This document shows positions 6,885-16,322 of a stretch of 64,000 nucleotides of DNA, one piece after another (positions within the stretch are counted from its first letter, which is position 1; every line of letters starts with the position of its first letter). The position numbers were made by a program, and so were the translations under genes. The notes under the pieces were generated by a model. It ran no database searches. It saw only the letters and a program-made list of their open reading frames with translations, and was not told the origin of the DNA. This DNA comes from Pseudomonas poae. GTDB taxonomy: Bacteria > Pseudomonadota > Gammaproteobacteria > Pseudomonadales > Pseudomonadaceae. The DNA is taken from the NCBI RefSeq assembly GCF_001439785.1, contig NZ_JYLI01000012.1, positions 1-64,000 on the forward strand. Direction: 5' to 3'.

Positions 6885-7648
6885 CAGGCCCCCAGCAGGC
6901 GACGAACGCGATCGAGGTCTTCCTGGGTGTCGACACCGGCAGGAGGCGCTTCGAGTGCATCGCCGACATGGATGCGCACGCCGTGCCAAAGGGCCCGCAG
7001 CTGCTCCAGGGACTCGGTGTTTTCCAGCCAGCATGGGCCCCAGCTGACGAAGTCGTGCAGGAACCCGGCGCGGTAGGCATAAATGCCGATGTGACGGCGG
7101 TACGGCACGCCTTTGGGCAACAAATCGGGATGTTGGGCAAAGGCATCACGCGCCCAGGGCAAGGTCGAACGGCTGAATGTCAGCGCCAAGCCATTGAGGT
7201 CGCTGACCACCTTGACCACGTTCGGGTTGAACAGGGTTTCCACGTCTTCGATCGGTTCGGCCAGGGTCGCCATGCGCGCTTCGCCATGGGCGGCCAGATT
7301 GGCGGCGACCTGATCGATCACGCTCGGTGGAATCAACGGCTCGTCACCTTGCACGTTGACCACGATGGCGTCGTGCGCCAGGCCCAGTTGCGTGGCCACT
7401 TCAGCCAGGCGGTCGGTCCCGGAGTTATGGTCTTCGCGGGTCAGCACCGCCTCGGCGCCAAACCCCTGGCAGGCTTCGACGATGCGTGCGTCGTCGGTAG
7501 CCACCACCACGCGTTCCGCGCTGCTTTTGCACGCTTGTTCCCACACCAGCTGAATCATCGGCTTGCTGCCGATCATTTGCAGCGGCTTGCCCGGCAAGCG
7601 GGTCGATGCGTAGCGCGAGGGAATGACAACGGTAAAGGCGGTGGTCAT
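6884..7648 (-). CDS. kdsB: 3-deoxy-manno-octulosonate cytidylyltransferase
   Basis: KdsB activates Kdo with CTP to CMP-Kdo for the inner core of lipopolysaccharide. The 254-aa protein starts TTAFTVVIPSRYASTRLPGK, the nucleotidyltransferase signature with the conserved R-x-x-S-x-R-LPGK loop, and carries VVNVQGDEPLIPP near residue 98-110, where the aspartate coordinates Mg and CTP. Length is normal. It overlaps the Trm112-like gene upstream by 4 nt and the phosphatase downstream by 1 nt, so the cluster is tightly coupled. Confidence 0.96.
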   Translation of the reverse strand: MTTAFTVVIPSRYASTRLPGKPLQMIGSKPMIQLVWEQACKSSAERVVVATDDARIVEACQGFGAEAVLTREDHNSGTDRLAEVATQLGLAHDAIVVNVQGDEPLIPPSVIDQVAANLAAHGEARMATLAEPIEDVETLFNPNVVKVVSDLNGLALTFSRSTLPWARDAFAQHPDLLPKGVPYRRHIGIYAYRAGFLHDFVSWGPCWLENTESLEQLRALWHGVRIHVGDALEAPPAGVDTQEDLDRVRRLLGA

Positions 7649-7830
7649 TTATCCAGACGCTCGTCGGTGGTCAGGGTGCGGGCTTCGCTTTCCAGCATCA
7701 CCGGGATACCGTCGCGGATCGGGTAAGCCAGACCGGCGCCTTTGCTGATCAACTCGGTTTTGTCGGCGCTGAGCTTGAGCGGGCCTTTGCAGATCGGGCA
7801 AGCGAGGATGTCGAGCAGTTTGGTGTCCAT
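7645..7830 (-). CDS. Trm112-family small zinc-binding protein (YcaR-like)
   Basis: A 61-aa protein starting MDTKLLDILACPICKGPL with one CPIC pair (Cys11, Cys14) and the C-terminal YPIRDGIPVMLESEA segment that marks the UPF0434/Trm112 family. In eukaryotes and archaea Trm112 activates methyltransferases; the bacterial role is unproven, although the gene is often located between lpxK and kdsB as here. It overlaps kdsB by 4 nt and starts 24 bp after lpxK, with GGAAACC before the ATG. Confidence 0.9.
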   Translation of the reverse strand: MDTKLLDILACPICKGPLKLSADKTELISKGAGLAYPIRDGIPVMLESEARTLTTDERLDK

Positions 7831-7854
7831 GAAGGTTTCCTGGAAAGAAGCGTA

Positions 7855-8865
7855 TTAGGGCAAGGGACGTGCGGGCAGCAGGCGCGTCAGCTGCGTGTCG
7901 AACCAGGCGATAAACGCCGGCGACGGCAGCGCATCCACCGCAAGGTACCACCAGTCGGGCTGTGCAAAGGCGCGGCACTTCACCGCGTCCTTCTCGGTCA
8001 TCACCAGTGGCAACGACGGAGTAAAACTCAAGACCTCGGCGCTGTAGTGCGCGTGGTCGGCAAACCCATGGGGTATGGGCTGCCAGTGTAGCGTTTCAAG
8101 GGTAGTGAAGAAACGTTGCGGGTTGCCTATACCGGCGACCGCATGCACGGCCTGCCCCGCCGGAAAATGGTCAACCGGCCTGCGCTCGCCGCTGTACAGG
8201 TTGATCAGTGCGGTGGGCTGCAGGCGAAAGGCAAAACCGTCTTCGCGATCGGCACCTGCGCCGTTATACAACAGCGCATCGACACTCTGCAGACGCTCCA
8301 CCGGCTCGCGCAGTGGCCCGGCAGGCAGGCAACGGCGGTTACCCAGGCCACGGGCGGCATCGATCAACACCAGTTCAAGATCACGGGCCAGGCGGTAATG
8401 CTGCAGGCCGTCGTCAGACAGAATCAGGTCCAGCGGTTCGCTTTCCAGCAAGGCTTTTACCGCACGGCTGCGGTCGGGGTCGATCATCAGCGGCACACCG
8501 CTGCGCTGCACGATCAGCAACGGCTCATCGCCGGCCACGGTGGCACTCTGGTCGGCCTCGACCCGCCAGGGCAGTTGCGGCGGTTTGGCGCCGTAACCAC
8601 GACTGACCACGCCCACGCGCAGACCGGCGCGACGGCAGTGTTCGATCAACCACAGAATCAACGGCGTCTTGCCGGTACCGCCCACGGTGATATTGCCCAC
8701 CACCACCAGCGGCACGGGCGCTTTATAGATCTCGCCCTCTCCCGCCACGAAGCGCGCGCGCTTGCGCTGCACCACCCGACGATACAGACACTCCAACGGC
8801 GTCAGCAGTGCAAGGGCCGGATGGCCCGCGTACCAGGCCTGGAGCAGACGGTCGGAGATTGCCAT
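7855..8865 (-). CDS. lpxK: Tetraacyldisaccharide 4'-kinase
   Basis: LpxK phosphorylates the 4' position of the lipid A disaccharide at the inner face of the cytoplasmic membrane. The 336-aa protein has an N-terminal amphipathic/hydrophobic helix (HPALALLTPLECLY, residues 15-28) and a P-loop VGNITVGGTGKTPLILW with GGTGKT at 62-67. A second conserved segment is ILSDDGLQHYRL near residue 150, with the DD pair of the active site. Start ATG at 8865 overlaps the exbD stop, consistent with the conserved exbB-exbD-lpxK order. Confidence 0.95.
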   Translation of the reverse strand: MAISDRLLQAWYAGHPALALLTPLECLYRRVVQRKRARFVAGEGEIYKAPVPLVVVGNITVGGTGKTPLILWLIEHCRRAGLRVGVVSRGYGAKPPQLPWRVEADQSATVAGDEPLLIVQRSGVPLMIDPDRSRAVKALLESEPLDLILSDDGLQHYRLARDLELVLIDAARGLGNRRCLPAGPLREPVERLQSVDALLYNGAGADREDGFAFRLQPTALINLYSGERRPVDHFPAGQAVHAVAGIGNPQRFFTTLETLHWQPIPHGFADHAHYSAEVLSFTPSLPLVMTEKDAVKCRAFAQPDWWYLAVDALPSPAFIAWFDTQLTRLLPARPLP

Positions 8866-9293
8866 CAGGGTTGCCCCGCCGCCTCGACAGTGCTCATGCG
8901 TAAATGGCTGAAGCCCAGCTTGCCGGCGGCGTCCATCGCAGTGATCACGGCCTGGTGCTGGGCCTTGCCATCGGCACTGATGGACAGCGGCATTTTGGTG
9001 TCGCCGCCAGACTCCTTCTGCAACGCATCCATCAGGCTGTTGAGGTCGTTTTTCTCCAACAACTGGTTGTTCACGGTGAACACGCCGTCAGCGCTGATGG
9101 CGATGTCCAGTTGCTTGACCTGCTGGTCCTCGGCCGGCGAGCCGCTCACCGCCTCGGGCAGGTCGACACGCAGCGCGGTCTGCCGGGTGAAGGTGGTGGT
9201 CACGACAAAAAACAGCAGCAGGATAAACACCACGTCGATCAGCGACGCGAGGTTGATATCGACATTTTCCCGTCGCTTGCGGCGAAATTTCAC
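8865..9293 (-). CDS. exbD: Biopolymer transport protein ExbD
   Basis: A 142-aa single-pass inner-membrane protein: MKFRRKRRENVDINLASLID, then a hydrophobic helix VVFILLLFFVVTTTF (about residues 21-36) with the essential aspartate (LIDVVF) at its start, followed by a periplasmic domain. ExbD/TolR proteins couple the proton gradient with ExbB/TolQ to drive TonB or Tol systems. No tonB gene is adjacent, and in this conserved locus the pair is linked to lpxK, so it may serve envelope work rather than siderophore uptake. It overlaps exbB by 4 nt. Confidence 0.93.
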   Translation of the reverse strand: MKFRRKRRENVDINLASLIDVVFILLLFFVVTTTFTRQTALRVDLPEAVSGSPAEDQQVKQLDIAISADGVFTVNNQLLEKNDLNSLMDALQKESGGDTKMPLSISADGKAQHQAVITAMDAAGKLGFSHLRMSTVEAAGQP

Positions 9294-9955
9294 ACCTTGT
9301 CCTCAACCAGGTCCACGTCACGGTCGCCCTGCACCACTTCTACCAGCTTGATGGCTTCCTGCTCCATGCCCACCACCAGCTCATCGATGCGCCGTTGCAG
9401 GAAACGGTGGAAGAACACCGAGGGAATACCCACCATCAGGCCCGCTGCGGTGGTGATCAAGGCTTTGGAGATACCGCCGGCCAACACCGCCGCGTTGGTG
9501 GTCATGCCCGACCCCATGAACGAGCTGAAGATATCGATCATGCCCAGCACGGTGCCGAGCAAGCCGAGCAACGGCGCCATCGCGGCGATGGTGCCGAGCG
9601 CATTGATGTAGCGCTCCAGCTCATGAATGACGCGGGCGGCGGCCTCTTCGATGCATTCTTTCATGATCTCGCGACCATGCTTGGAGTTGGCCAGGCCCGC
9701 CGCGAGGATTTCTCCCAAGGGCGAATTGGCGCGCAGTTCCTTGAGCTTCTGTTTGTCGAGCTGCTTGTTCTTGATCCAGCCCCACACCTGCCCCAGCAGA
9801 TGCTCGGGGGTCACCCGACTGGCACGCAGGGTCCACAGACGTTCGGCAACGATGCCGAGTGCGGCGATGGAACTCAAGATGATCGGCAACATCATCCAAC
9901 CACCGGATTTGACCAATTCCCACACAGTGAATGTCCCCTCGAAAAAGTGCGCCAC
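9290..9955 (-). CDS. exbB: MotA/TolQ/ExbB proton channel family protein
   Basis: The 221-aa protein has the expected three membrane segments: WMMLPIILSSIAALGIVAER near residues 20-40, and a pair at about 110-130 (LGTIAAMAPLLGLLGTVLGM) and 150-175 (ALITTAAGLMVGIPSVFFHR). The cytoplasmic loop between the first and second helices is the largest soluble part. The GLLGTV(L/W)GM motif is diagnostic. It is the first gene of a seven-gene leftward operon; 79 bp separate it from comEC, which is on the same strand upstream. Confidence 0.93.
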   Translation of the reverse strand: MAHFFEGTFTVWELVKSGGWMMLPIILSSIAALGIVAERLWTLRASRVTPEHLLGQVWGWIKNKQLDKQKLKELRANSPLGEILAAGLANSKHGREIMKECIEEAAARVIHELERYINALGTIAAMAPLLGLLGTVLGMIDIFSSFMGSGMTTNAAVLAGGISKALITTAAGLMVGIPSVFFHRFLQRRIDELVVGMEQEAIKLVEVVQGDRDVDLVEDKV

Positions 9956-10034
9956 TTTACCATATAGGTTCGGTCACGGGGCTCGTCGGCGACGGGCCCG
10001 CCCGTCGCAGCCCTTGAGTGGGTTGGATGGCGGA

Positions 10035-12260
10035 TCAGCGTAACGGTTCACGCCAGAACCGGCGTTGCGCGCGTGCAACCTGCGCCGGCTGGAAAGCCCC
10101 CAATTGCAGGCGCACCGCACCGTGCTCGGCGCTGTCATACACCCGGCTGCCCAAAACCCGGTAACGCTCCATGACCTGGGCATGAGGATGACCGAATGCA
10201 TTGCCGCGCCCACGGGAGATCAGCACCGACGTGGGTGCCAACTGCTGCACAAAAGGCCGGGACGACGAACTGCGGCTGCCATGGTGGGGGACCTGCAGCC
10301 AGTCGGTGCGTTGCGCCAGCGGCGAGTCGAGCAGTGCACGCTCGGCGGCGCGATCGATATCGCCGGTGAGCAGCAACCGTTCGCCGTTGGCCTGTACCTG
10401 CAACACGCAGGACTTCGGATTGCCGTCGACGGCGCCAGGCCATTGCCACAGCTCGAATGACACGCCGTCCCACTCCCAGCGTTCGCCACTGAGACACGGT
10501 TGAGTGCCGAGAAACCCGGGCAGGCCGTCGGTTTCACCGCCCACCACGCGCTTGACCGGCAGCCCTCGCGCCACTGCGGCCGCCCCACCGGCATGGTCGG
10601 CATCGGCGTGGCTGATCAGCATCAAATCCAGTGACGCGATACCGAGTTTTTTCAGCGACGGCAACACCACCCGCGCGCCCAGATCTGCGGCCCGCGAACG
10701 GGGGCCGGCATCGTAAAGCAGGGTGTGATGACGGGTACGCAGGACAATCGCCTGCCCCTGCCCAACATCCAACTGCAAAACCTCGGCCCGTCCATGGGGC
10801 ACCGGCTCGCGCGGTGGAAACACCGCCAGCAACAGCATCGGCCAGCCCAGCAGCCGAAAAGGCACGCCGCCGGGCAGCAGCACGATCACCGCGCCGGCCA
10901 GACTCACCAGCCAATACCCCAAAGGCACTTCAGCCGGTATCCACGCCGGCAGGTACCCGGCCAGCAACGCAAGACCCTGGAACAACAGGTCCAGTGCGCC
11001 GCCCGCCAACCACAGCACGACCTCCCCCACCAACGGCACCGCCAGCAGGACAGTCCCCAACAATGCCAACGGCAACACCACAAGACTGATCCACGGAACA
11101 GCAATCAGATTGGCAAAGGGAGCACTCAGGCTGATCGGCAAACCCAGTATCAACAACAAGGGGAAAAGACCGATGGCGATTAACCACTGCGGGCGCGTCC
11201 AGGCCTGCCAAAGGCTCCAGGGGCCCAATCGCCCGCCAAAGGCCAGTATCAAAACGGCAACGGCACCGAACGATAACCAGAATCCGGGCTGCAGACTGGC
11301 CAACGGCTCCAGCACCAGCACCCCGTTGAGTGCCAGCAGCAACGGCCACCAGGCACCCAGATGGCGAAAGCGCAAGCGCCACAGCAACACCAGGCCCACC
11401 ATGACGCAGGCCCGCTGCACTGGCACGCCGAACCCTGCCAGCAGGCCGTAACCCAGTGCTGCAACAAACGCCAGCCCACAGGCCCAGGGCAACCACGGCC
11501 AGGTGGCGGGCCAGCAACCATAACGCGCCAGCAACGCGATCAACCCATAGATCAACCCCGCCAACAAGCCTACGTGCTGGCCGGAGATCACCAGCAGGTG
11601 CACGGTGCCGGTGTCCTGCAACACTTGCCAGTCTTCGTCCGCCAGCCCGGAGCCGTCACCCAGCACCAGCGCGGCCAATCCCGCTTCGCGGCCCTGAGCA
11701 TCCACCGCCATCAGGCGCTGGCGCAGCGCATCGCGCCAGGCGTTGCGGGCCGGCGTCAGGCGCTCGCCGTCCTTTACCGTACCGGTCGCGCCGATACGCT
11801 GCGCCAACAGCCAGGCTTCGTGATCGAACCCATGAACGTTGAGCAGCCCGGACGGTCGCTTCAGGGTCACGGCCAACCGCCAGCGCTCGCCGCTATGCAC
11901 CGCCGGTCCACCATGCCAGGACACCCGGATGCGCCTGGGCAAACGGGCATTGCGTGACCGGCTGTCGGCCAGCTCGAAGCGCACGCCGCTGGATGTTTGC
12001 TGTGGCAACCCGACCACCCGTCCCTCCAGCCAGCGTGTCTGGCCGTCCAGGGCTGAGGTTAAACGGTCATCCAACGCCCATTGCGCGCTGATGCACGCCC
12101 AACTCACACCGAACAGAAAAAAGGCCAGCGCGAAGGTGCGAAACGGCAACAGCATCAAGGCCAACACCGACATGGCCAGCAGCCATCCCGTCGCCGGCAA
12201 TGCCGGTAGAAAACGCAGGGCCAGCAACCCCAGCGCCAAGGCGAACATCCCTGTCTTCAT
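10035..12260 (-). CDS. comEC: DNA internalization-related competence protein ComEC/Rec2
   Basis: A 741-aa polytopic inner-membrane protein. It has N-terminal membrane helices (1-55), a soluble OB-like/DUF4131 region (about 60-170), the ComEC 'competence' channel domain with many helices (about 190-490, beginning TGTVHLLVISGQHVGLLAG), and a C-terminal metallo-beta-lactamase domain with SHADADHAGG at 550-559 and PHHGSRSS near 660. ComEC forms the channel that takes single-stranded DNA into the cytoplasm; the C-terminal domain probably degrades the other strand. All domains are intact. It is divergent from the DUF2062 gene. Confidence 0.95.
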   Translation of the reverse strand: MKTGMFALALGLLALRFLPALPATGWLLAMSVLALMLLPFRTFALAFFLFGVSWACISAQWALDDRLTSALDGQTRWLEGRVVGLPQQTSSGVRFELADSRSRNARLPRRIRVSWHGGPAVHSGERWRLAVTLKRPSGLLNVHGFDHEAWLLAQRIGATGTVKDGERLTPARNAWRDALRQRLMAVDAQGREAGLAALVLGDGSGLADEDWQVLQDTGTVHLLVISGQHVGLLAGLIYGLIALLARYGCWPATWPWLPWACGLAFVAALGYGLLAGFGVPVQRACVMVGLVLLWRLRFRHLGAWWPLLLALNGVLVLEPLASLQPGFWLSFGAVAVLILAFGGRLGPWSLWQAWTRPQWLIAIGLFPLLLILGLPISLSAPFANLIAVPWISLVVLPLALLGTVLLAVPLVGEVVLWLAGGALDLLFQGLALLAGYLPAWIPAEVPLGYWLVSLAGAVIVLLPGGVPFRLLGWPMLLLAVFPPREPVPHGRAEVLQLDVGQGQAIVLRTRHHTLLYDAGPRSRAADLGARVVLPSLKKLGIASLDLMLISHADADHAGGAAAVARGLPVKRVVGGETDGLPGFLGTQPCLSGERWEWDGVSFELWQWPGAVDGNPKSCVLQVQANGERLLLTGDIDRAAERALLDSPLAQRTDWLQVPHHGSRSSSSRPFVQQLAPTSVLISRGRGNAFGHPHAQVMERYRVLGSRVYDSAEHGAVRLQLGAFQPAQVARAQRRFWREPLR

Positions 12261-12323
12261 GAGTCATCCTTTTCAAGTGACCCACTCAGTCATAGCCGGG
12301 CGGCGGACGGTGCCCATGATGTT

Positions 12324-12355
12324 TTGTCACAAAGTCTGAATTTTCTGTTTATAGA
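12324..12355 (+). promoter_or_regulatory. Possible sigma-70 promoter of the DUF2062 gene
   Basis: TTGTCA at 12324-12329 and TTTATA at 12348-12353 are separated by 18 bp; an overlapping TATAGA is an alternative -10. The position in the divergent comEC/DUF2062 gap fits rightward transcription. Confidence 0.35.
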
Positions 12356-12395
12356 ATGCGGGCATACTTGCCCCTCGAACTGACCTGGACCCCTT

Positions 12396-12911
12396 ATGCC
12401 CCGGCGCTTATTCAAACGGTACATGCCTGACCCCAGCAGTATCAGGGAACACAAGTCATTACAGTTTCTTGGGACCTTGCTGCATGACCCGAACCTTTGG
12501 CACCTGAACCGGCACTCGGTGGCGCGGGCCATGGCCGTGGGTCTGTTCGCGGCCTTCATTCCAATTCCCTTGCAGATGTTATTGGCGGCGGTGCTGGCCA
12601 TCGTGGTGCGGGGCAACATGCCCATCGCCGTCAGCCTGGTGTGGCTGACCAACCCGATCACCATGCCGGTGGTGTTCGTGTGCACCTACATGACCGGCGC
12701 CTGGCTGATGAACGTGCCGCCGCGCAGCCTGCCCGACCACCTCACCTGGGAATGGATCAGCGGTCAGCTGAGCACGCTGTGGCAGCCGTTCCTGCTCGGT
12801 TCGGTGGTGCTGGGCCTGGTGCTTGGCGCCCTCGCTTATTGCCTGACCATGGGCTACTGGCGCTGGTGGGTCGCGCGCCAATGGAAGCGCCGCAAACTGC
12901 GCCGCCGCTGA
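12396..12911 (+). CDS. DUF2062 domain-containing membrane protein
   Basis: A 171-aa protein with the DUF2062 layout: a short basic N-terminus (MPRRLFKRYMPDPSSIREHK), an RHSVARAMAVGLFAAFIPIP segment entering the first membrane helix, the conserved WLTNPITMPVVF motif in the second, and a third helix near 130-150, ending in a strongly basic tail (ARQWKRRKLRRR). The function of the family is unknown; it commonly lies beside comEC, as here, in divergent orientation. Confidence 0.9.
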   Translation: MPRRLFKRYMPDPSSIREHKSLQFLGTLLHDPNLWHLNRHSVARAMAVGLFAAFIPIPLQMLLAAVLAIVVRGNMPIAVSLVWLTNPITMPVVFVCTYMTGAWLMNVPPRSLPDHLTWEWISGQLSTLWQPFLLGSVVLGLVLGALAYCLTMGYWRWWVARQWKRRKLRRR

Positions 12912-13046
12912 CCCGCCGACACGCCGCACCTGCTCGACACCATTAATTTTCAGGATTCCAGGCCGCGCAAATGGCTACACTGCGCAGGTGGCGCGGGCCG
13001 GATGCCCGCGTGGAAGATTGATATCAGTGGTAGCAGGAGAAGTGGC

Positions 13047-15800
13047 GTGCTTAGAAGAATGGGAATTAAAGGCCGCGTACTGTTGCTGACCTTATTGCCG
13101 ACCAGCCTGATGGCATTGTTACTGGGCGGGTATTTCACCTGGATGCAGCTCTCGGAGTTGCAGACCCAACTGCTGCAACGCGGCGAAATGATCGCCGAAC
13201 AACTGGCACCGCTGGTGGCGCCCGCACTGAGCAGCAAGAACGCTGACCTGCTGGAACGCATCGCCACCCAATCCCTCGAGCAGACGGACGTGCGCACCGT
13301 GTCGTTCCTCGCACCGGACCGCACGCCCCTGGCCCATGCCGGCCCGACCATGCTTAACCCGCCGCCGACCGGCAATAATTCGCACCTGCTGCAGCGCACC
13401 GGCAATGACGCCACGCGCTATCTGCTGCCGGTGTTCGGCCGTCATCGCAACCTGGCCGGCGAGCTGATCCCCGATGAAGCCGACCGCCTGCTGGGCTGGG
13501 TAGAGGTGGAACTGTCGCACAACGGCATGTTGCTGCGCGGCTACCGCAGCCTGTTCGCCAGCCTCCTGTTGATCGCTGTCGGCCTGATCTTTACCGCAGC
13601 GCTGGCCCTGCGCATCAGCCGCACCATCAACGCGCCGATCGGCCAGATCAAGCAAGCCGTGGCCCAGCTCAAGGACGGCAACCTGGAAACCCGCCTGCCA
13701 CCGCTGGGCAGCCAGGAGTTGGACCAGCTCGCATCGGGCATCAACCGCATGGCCGAAACGCTGCAGAACGCCCGCGAAGAACTGCAACACAGCATCGATC
13801 AGGCCACCGAAGACGTACGCCAAAACCTGGAAACCATCGAAATCCAGAACATCGAACTGGACCTGGCCCGCAAAGAGGCTTTGGAAGCCAGCCGTATCAA
13901 GTCCGAGTTCCTGGCCAATATGAGCCATGAGATCCGCACCCCGCTCAACGGTATTCTGGGCTTCACCCACCTGCTGCAAAAAAGCGAACTGTCGCCGCGC
14001 CAGCTGGATTATCTGGGCACCATCGAAAAATCCGCCGACAACTTGTTGGGCATCATCAACGAGATCCTTGATTTCTCGAAGATCGAAGCCGGCAAGCTGG
14101 TGCTCGACAGCGTCCCCTTCAACCTGCGCGACCTGCTGCAGGACACCCTCACCATCCTCGCCCCCGCCGCCCATGCCAAGCAGTTGGAACTGGTCAGCCT
14201 GGTGTACCGCGACACCCCGCTCGCGCTGGTCGGCGACCCGCTGCGCCTCAAGCAGATCCTGACCAACCTCATCAGCAACGCGATCAAGTTCACCCGTGAA
14301 GGCACCATCGTTGCCCGCGCAATGATCGAGGACGAACAGGAAGACAGCGTACAGCTGCGCATCAGCGTGCAGGACACCGGCATCGGCCTGTCGAGCCAGG
14401 ATGTGCGCGCGCTGTTCCAGGCGTTCAGCCAGGCCGACAATTCGCTGTCGCGCCAGCCCGGCGGCACCGGCCTGGGGTTGGTGATTTCCAAGCGCCTGAT
14501 CGAACAGATGGGCGGCGAAATCGGCGTCGACAGCACTCCGGGCGAAGGCTCGGAGTTCTGGATCAGTCTCAACCTGCCCAAGACCCGCGACGATGTCGAC
14601 GACCTGCCCTCTGCGCCGCTGCTCGGCCGCCGCGTTGCGGTGATGGAAAACCACGAACTGGCGCGTCAGGCCTTGCAGCATCAGCTGGAAGACTGCGGTC
14701 TGGCAGTGACGCCGTTCAATACCCTGGAAAGCCTGACCAACGGTATCACCAGCGCTCACCAGACCGAACAGGCCATCGACCTCGCGGTGCTTGGCATTAC
14801 CGCCAATGACATTCCGCCCGAGCGCCTCAACCAGCACCTGTGGGATCTCGAACATCTGGGTTGCAAAGTACTGGTGCTGTGCCCGACCACTGAACAGATG
14901 CTGTTCAACCAGTCGGTGCCCAACCCCAACAGCCAGTTGCAGGCCAAACCTGCGTGCACGCGCAAACTGCGCCGGGCCCTGGCCGACCTGATCAGCCCGC
15001 GCCCCTCGCGCGCCGAGCCTGGCGAGCCGCTGTCCAGCCGTGCACCGCGCGTACTTTGCGTCGACGATAACCCGGCGAACCTGTTACTGGTGCAGACCCT
15101 GCTCGAAGACATGGGCGCCAAGGTGCAGGCCGTGGACAGCGGTTACGCGGCGATCAATGCGGTAAAGCAGGAAACCTTCGACCTGGTGTTGATGGATGTG
15201 CAGATGCCGGGCATGGACGGACGCCAGAGCACCGAGGCGATTCGCCAGTGGGAAAGCGAACGCCACGGCACGCCACTGCCGGTGGTCGCGCTCACGGCCC
15301 ACGCCATGGCCAACGAAAAACGCGCGCTGCTGCAGAGCGGCATGGACGACTACCTGACCAAGCCGATCAGCGAGCGGCAGCTGGCCCAGGTGGTATTGAA
15401 ATGGACCGGCCTGGCCCTGCGCAACCAAGGGCCCGAGCGGGTCACCGAAAACCTCGGCCACGGCGTGCAATTGCAAGTGCTCGATCATGAGGAAGGCCTG
15501 CGCCTGGCCGCCGGCAAGACCGACCTGGCGGCCGACATGCTCGCCATGTTGCTGGCGTCGCTGGAGGCCGACCGCCTGGCCATCACCGTCGCCCGCGAAG
15601 CCAATGACAATCAGGCCCTGATCGAACGCGTCCACCGCCTGCACGGTGCCACGCGCTACTGCGGCGTGCCGCAACTGCGCGCCGCCTGCCAGCGCGCCGA
15701 AACCTTGCTCAAGCAGGACGACGCCAAGGCCACAGCGGCGCTGGATGAACTGGACATGGCCATCACCCGGCTGGCCAGCGAGGCACGAGTAAGCGCCTGA
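13047..15800 (+). CDS. gacS: Hybrid sensor histidine kinase GacS (BarA/LemA)
   Basis: GacS phosphorylates GacA, which activates the Rsm small RNAs controlling secondary metabolism and lifestyle switching. GTG at 13047 (AGGAGA at 13035-13040) gives 917 aa, the family length; the upstream ATG at 13002 would add a non-conserved tail. Order: first membrane helix (about 8-30), periplasmic sensor region, second helix (about 165-185), HAMP, HisKA with FLANMSHEIRTPLNG (His294), HATPase_c with GGTGLGLVISKRL, receiver with LMDVQMPGMDG (Asp717), and HPt with VHRLHGATRYCG (His863). All three phospho-acceptor positions coincide with those published for GacS, so it looks fully functional. Confidence 0.97.
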   Translation: MLRRMGIKGRVLLLTLLPTSLMALLLGGYFTWMQLSELQTQLLQRGEMIAEQLAPLVAPALSSKNADLLERIATQSLEQTDVRTVSFLAPDRTPLAHAGPTMLNPPPTGNNSHLLQRTGNDATRYLLPVFGRHRNLAGELIPDEADRLLGWVEVELSHNGMLLRGYRSLFASLLLIAVGLIFTAALALRISRTINAPIGQIKQAVAQLKDGNLETRLPPLGSQELDQLASGINRMAETLQNAREELQHSIDQATEDVRQNLETIEIQNIELDLARKEALEASRIKSEFLANMSHEIRTPLNGILGFTHLLQKSELSPRQLDYLGTIEKSADNLLGIINEILDFSKIEAGKLVLDSVPFNLRDLLQDTLTILAPAAHAKQLELVSLVYRDTPLALVGDPLRLKQILTNLISNAIKFTREGTIVARAMIEDEQEDSVQLRISVQDTGIGLSSQDVRALFQAFSQADNSLSRQPGGTGLGLVISKRLIEQMGGEIGVDSTPGEGSEFWISLNLPKTRDDVDDLPSAPLLGRRVAVMENHELARQALQHQLEDCGLAVTPFNTLESLTNGITSAHQTEQAIDLAVLGITANDIPPERLNQHLWDLEHLGCKVLVLCPTTEQMLFNQSVPNPNSQLQAKPACTRKLRRALADLISPRPSRAEPGEPLSSRAPRVLCVDDNPANLLLVQTLLEDMGAKVQAVDSGYAAINAVKQETFDLVLMDVQMPGMDGRQSTEAIRQWESERHGTPLPVVALTAHAMANEKRALLQSGMDDYLTKPISERQLAQVVLKWTGLALRNQGPERVTENLGHGVQLQVLDHEEGLRLAAGKTDLAADMLAMLLASLEADRLAITVAREANDNQALIERVHRLHGATRYCGVPQLRAACQRAETLLKQDDAKATAALDELDMAITRLASEARVSA

Positions 15801-15881
15801 CTCCTGTTGATCAGCGGTCACATACCGGGCTCATGATAGGCCGGCACCCGTGATAGGATGCCGCGCCTATTTGGAGGATCC

Positions 15882-16322
15882 ATGGCCGAACACGATTTCC
15901 GCTTCAGCTTGCTGAGCCCGCAACATACCCTCATCGAATGCCGCGCCCTGGTGCCGGGCCGTTACCAAGTGACCGGCAACGGCGGTTCGATCAAGCATGG
16001 CGACGTGCTGATCGTCACCCTGCGCGGCAGTAAAACCCTGTCGATGCGACTGACCGTCGAAGGGGACGCACGCTACTCCATCCGCCCTGCCGGCCAGTGG
16101 GTTGCCATGGCCCACGGGCCGCAATTCGGCGAGCTGGAGATTCACACCTGGAGGGTCAACTGCGACAGCTGCGACAGCGTGCTGGAGTTTGAATTTGCCG
16201 TTGAAACCAAACTGACCAAAGCGCCGCTGCAACCGGCGGCCAACGCGCGTATCAAGGAGTTGGGCTGGACCAGCGATGGCGCCAGGCACCGCTGCCCGAA
16301 ATGCCAGCAGGCCGCACAATGA
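15882..16322 (+). CDS. Hypothetical protein with two CxxC pairs, 146 aa
   Basis: No family is recognised. The first 90 residues are predicted to be mostly beta strand (RYQVTGNGGSIKHGDVLIVTL, SMRLTVEGDARYSIRPAGQW). Two cysteine pairs, CDSC (94, 97) and CPKC (138, 141), surround a short helical linker and probably form one zinc ribbon. ATG at 15882 has GGAGG 8 nt upstream. The stop overlaps the start of the META lipoprotein (ATGA), so the two are co-translated. It lies 81 bp after gacS on the same strand. Confidence 0.7.
   Translation: MAEHDFRFSLLSPQHTLIECRALVPGRYQVTGNGGSIKHGDVLIVTLRGSKTLSMRLTVEGDARYSIRPAGQWVAMAHGPQFGELEIHTWRVNCDSCDSVLEFEFAVETKLTKAPLQPAANARIKELGWTSDGARHRCPKCQQAAQ

Noticed and set aside
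13119..14855. 578-codon minus-strand frame opposite gacS
   Set aside because: Low-complexity Gln/Ala/Val translation with no domain, mirrors the gacS codon usage.
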